Source: Candidatus Zixiibacteriota bacterium
GTDB lineage: Bacteria; Desulfobacterota; Binatia; UBA9968
Assembly (NCBI GenBank): GCA_035574315.1
Contig: DATLYW010000022.1
Span: forward strand, 1-42,132
Length of the DNA: 42,132 nt
Direction: 5' to 3'
The position numbers and the translations under genes are program-made. Under the pieces are notes generated by a model. It worked only from the letters and a program-made list of their open reading frames with translations, did not search any database and was not told the DNA's origin. Below are positions 40,481-42,132 of the stretch, in pieces (position 1 is the stretch's first letter; each line of letters opens with the position of its first letter).

Positions 40481-41870
40481 TTAGCCTCCGTATCGCCCGA
40501 GCGCTTTCAATCGCGCCTTCGCGATCTCCGCATACTCGCGCTCTTTTTCTATGCCTACGCATTTTCTGCCCAACATCCTGGCGGCAACGCAGGTGGTTCC
40601 CGATCCCACGAAAGGGTCCAAAACCGTGTCTCCCGGCCTGCTGCCCAAAGTTATAAGGTAAGCCATCAACTTCACCGGCTTCACGGTCGGATGGAAATTT
40701 CTGATCTTGGTGTTGCGAATGGACTTTGTGCCGTCTCCGAATTCGTTCTCCATGTAGTTCCCAGAACCGTCTCTCAACGGCAATCCCGTTTTCACGACTT
40801 CAGGCATTCTTTCCAGGCCCCGGTTCTTTTCCCTCTTGCTCGCTTTCGGGACGATCAGGAACGGAAAAGTCCTGGCCCACCATTTGTCTAGGTCAAAGTA
40901 GCGGGAGTACGAGCCGGAGTCCGAGTACCCTCCGCCGGTATAGTCCGCGAAGCCGCCCTCGCCCTGCTTGTAAACGTTTCTCCTGCCTTTGGTGGTCGCA
41001 GACTTGAACGCCGAACTCTTGGTTATCCTCCCGTCGTTCAACACGTCGTCGCTCACCAGGAGATTCGCCGGAAAGCGACCTTTGATCACGCATCGTTCCT
41101 GTATTTCCTCTGCCGAGATCGGGCGTATCCGAAACGCATTCTCGCCGTTGTACCCGGCGGAGCCGTCCGCGCCGGTCTTGGCCCATCCGTTGGTGGCGAC
41201 ATCTCGCTCGCTCTCGTACGGTATCCGGCAATCATCCAGCCAGGTGACGCCCTTCCTGTTTCTCAGCGCCTGATCCGCGTAGGTCTTCTCCGAGAGCGGC
41301 TTCATGGCGACAAGGATCACCTCCACCGCCGGCTTGGGCTGGAAGCCGCCGTAAGAGCCGGCGAGGGATTTGGCCTCGTTAGAAATCAGCTTTGGAGGCG
41401 CATACTCATTCGGCTTTATCGTCGGCCTCATCGCCGGGCTGTTCCTGTCGGATGCTCTGAAGTCGCGGCCCTCGCGCCCGCGAAGACCAAGTTTCTTGTC
41501 CACCGCCTTCCCGATGTTCAGCGCCTTCGGGAAACCCGAAGCGTAGGTCCAGTAGATGCTGGTGAATCCCGTATGAAATCCCGCTTCCTGCAGCGCGACG
41601 ATTTGTTTGCCTAACGTGTCCTGGCGCGGAGCGGACATCACGAAAGCGAAAGCTCCGGGCTTTAGGACTCTTAAACATTCCGCGTAAATGGGGGTGAAGA
41701 ATTCCAAGAACCCTTTTCCGGCTTTGTTCCTCGGAAGTTTTTTAAACCCCATGTTGTTTTGGTAAGCGCCTTTCGGCTCCACAATCTCGTTGAAGGTGTC
41801 CCAATCCTTGCCCATGAACGAGTAGCCGTAGGGCGGATCGGTCACTATCAAGTCAACGCTTTCGTCCGAC
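40481..41870 (-). pseudogene. Second DNA methyltransferase, 5' end cut by the IS3-family element
   Basis: The frame ends in a good methyltransferase C-terminus: DPFVGSGTTCVAARMLGRKCVGIEKEREYAEIAKARL. It starts in mid-motif: SDESVDLIVTDPPYGYSFMGKDWD is the catalytic motif IV (TDPPYG), which in this family follows an N-terminal strand and usually an ATG some 25-30 residues earlier. Those residues are lost where the IS inverted repeat begins at 41871. A TTG at 41851 is only two codons before the motif and is unlikely as a natural start. The remaining 455 residues look intact. The TDPPYG motif suggests N6-adenine or N4-cytosine methylation, and the original 5' end may lie beyond the IS. Confidence 0.82.
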
Positions 41871-42132
41871 TGACCTGCCCCCCAAAAACTGGGCCATTTT
41901 GAAAGTGAGTCCTCCTGGGATATAGCAGAGCGAAAGGAGGACAGCGATGAGAGGCAAGCGGTTTAGTGAGGAGCAAATCATAGCGGTCCTGAAGGAGGGC
42001 GAGGCGGGGGCAAAGACCGCCGATCTCTGCCGGCGCCACGGGATCACGCAGCAGACCTTTTACCGTTGGAAGTCAAAATACGGAGGGTTGGAGGTGAGCG
42101 ATGTCCGGCGGCTGCGGCAGCTGGAGGAAGAG
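41871..42132 (+). mobile_element. IS3-family insertion sequence, left end
   Basis: The sequence from 41871, TGACCTGCCCCCCAAAAACT, has the TG start and shape of an IS3-family terminal inverted repeat. It interrupts a methyltransferase frame. An orfA with a strong SD (AAAGGAGG) starts 76 bases in. The right end and orfB are off the window, and no target duplication can be checked. Confidence 0.85.
41947..42132 (+). CDS. IS3-family transposase OrfA (partial, right end off the window)
   Basis: The visible 62 codons read MRGKRFSEEQIIAVLKEGEA, then TADLCRRHGITQQTFYRWKSKYGG and VSDVRRLRQLEEE. This is the helix-turn-helix of OrfA, followed by the start of a leucine-zipper region. OrfA normally frameshifts into OrfB to make the active transposase. 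The frame is open to the last base. The start at 41947 has a strong SD seven bases upstream. Confidence 0.93.
   Translation, partial: MRGKRFSEEQIIAVLKEGEAGAKTADLCRRHGITQQTFYRWKSKYGGLEVSDVRRLRQLEEE

Larger units (their letters stand above)
37284..42132. mobile_element. Integrative element inserted in comM (large serine recombinase type), right end off the window
   Basis: The element begins at the comM break. Its bases are more A/T-rich than the chromosome to the left. It carries a serine recombinase at its left end, a small coupled ORF, two DNA methyltransferases and a nested IS3-family element. No phage structural, conjugation or replication gene is seen in the part present, so its class (prophage, ICE or island) is undecided. 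Confidence 0.82.

Noticed and set aside
41847..41851. TTG at 41851 as the true start of the second methyltransferase
   Set aside because: It would leave only two residues before the catalytic TDPPY motif, whereas the family has an N-terminal strand first, and coding similarity continues to the IS boundary.
39157..41870. A complete restriction-modification system
   Set aside because: Two methyltransferase genes are present, but no endonuclease or specificity subunit is visible.
37284..42132. Prophage
   Set aside because: No capsid, terminase, tail or lysis gene is seen in this part. The recombinase alone does not prove a phage.

Overview
The window is 42 kb of GC-rich bacterial chromosome, with a visibly more A/T-rich mobile element at its right end. 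The backbone order tRNA-Val, thrS, infC, rpmI, rplT, pheS, pheT, ihfA, merR-type gene, tRNA-Pro is typical of Deltaproteobacteria in the old, broad sense. Two sigma-54-type promoters, an anaerobic 2-oxoacid:ferredoxin metabolism, a cytoplasmic molybdoenzyme and a probable selenoprotein fit an anaerobic or facultative member of Desulfobacterota, Binatota, Methylomirabilota or a neighbouring phylum. The sequence alone does not fix the species or phylum.

1-8923 (+) is a metabolic operon. It opens with the end of a BadF/BcrA-type ATPase, the kind of protein that activates benzoyl-CoA reductases and 2-hydroxyacyl-CoA dehydratases. Two complete 2-oxoacid:ferredoxin oxidoreductases of different domain architecture follow (ferredoxin + alpha-gamma + beta; then gamma-alpha + beta), then an enoyl-CoA hydratase and a biotin-dependent carboxyltransferase. 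The likely logic is that 2-oxoacid oxidation supplies low-potential ferredoxin to an ATP-driven reductase upstream, and the CoA thioesters are processed downstream.

8948-16229 is a redox region. A minus-strand AhpD-like peroxidase has an in-frame TGA exactly where the second redox cysteine belongs, followed by a SECIS-like hairpin, so it is read here as a selenoprotein. A small haem-binding protein follows. Two convergent units come next: an Fe-S protein, an NrfD membrane protein and an unknown secreted protein on +, and a molybdopterin oxidoreductase with a MoaD sulfur carrier on -. Each unit has a sigma-54-type -24/-12 element upstream, which suggests common control.

16525-32286 (-) is housekeeping: tRNA-Pro, merR-type regulator, ihfA, pheT, pheS, rplT, rpmI, infC (AUC start), thrS, tRNA-Val, pgsA-type gene, hflX, dnaE, guaA, guaB. 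PheT lacks the usual tRNA-binding insert. A strong terminator lies between a good promoter and guaB, which looks like an attenuator.

32584-36305 (+) holds a large three-GAF sensor histidine kinase and an FmdB-type zinc-ribbon protein. comM starts at 36380 but is broken at about 37283 by an integrative element. A large serine recombinase lies at the junction and has no stop codon of its own before the junction. It is followed leftward-to-rightward by a small overlapping ORF, a DNA methyltransferase, and a second methyltransferase whose 5' end is cut by an IS3-family insertion sequence that runs off the right edge. The other half of comM is not in the window.
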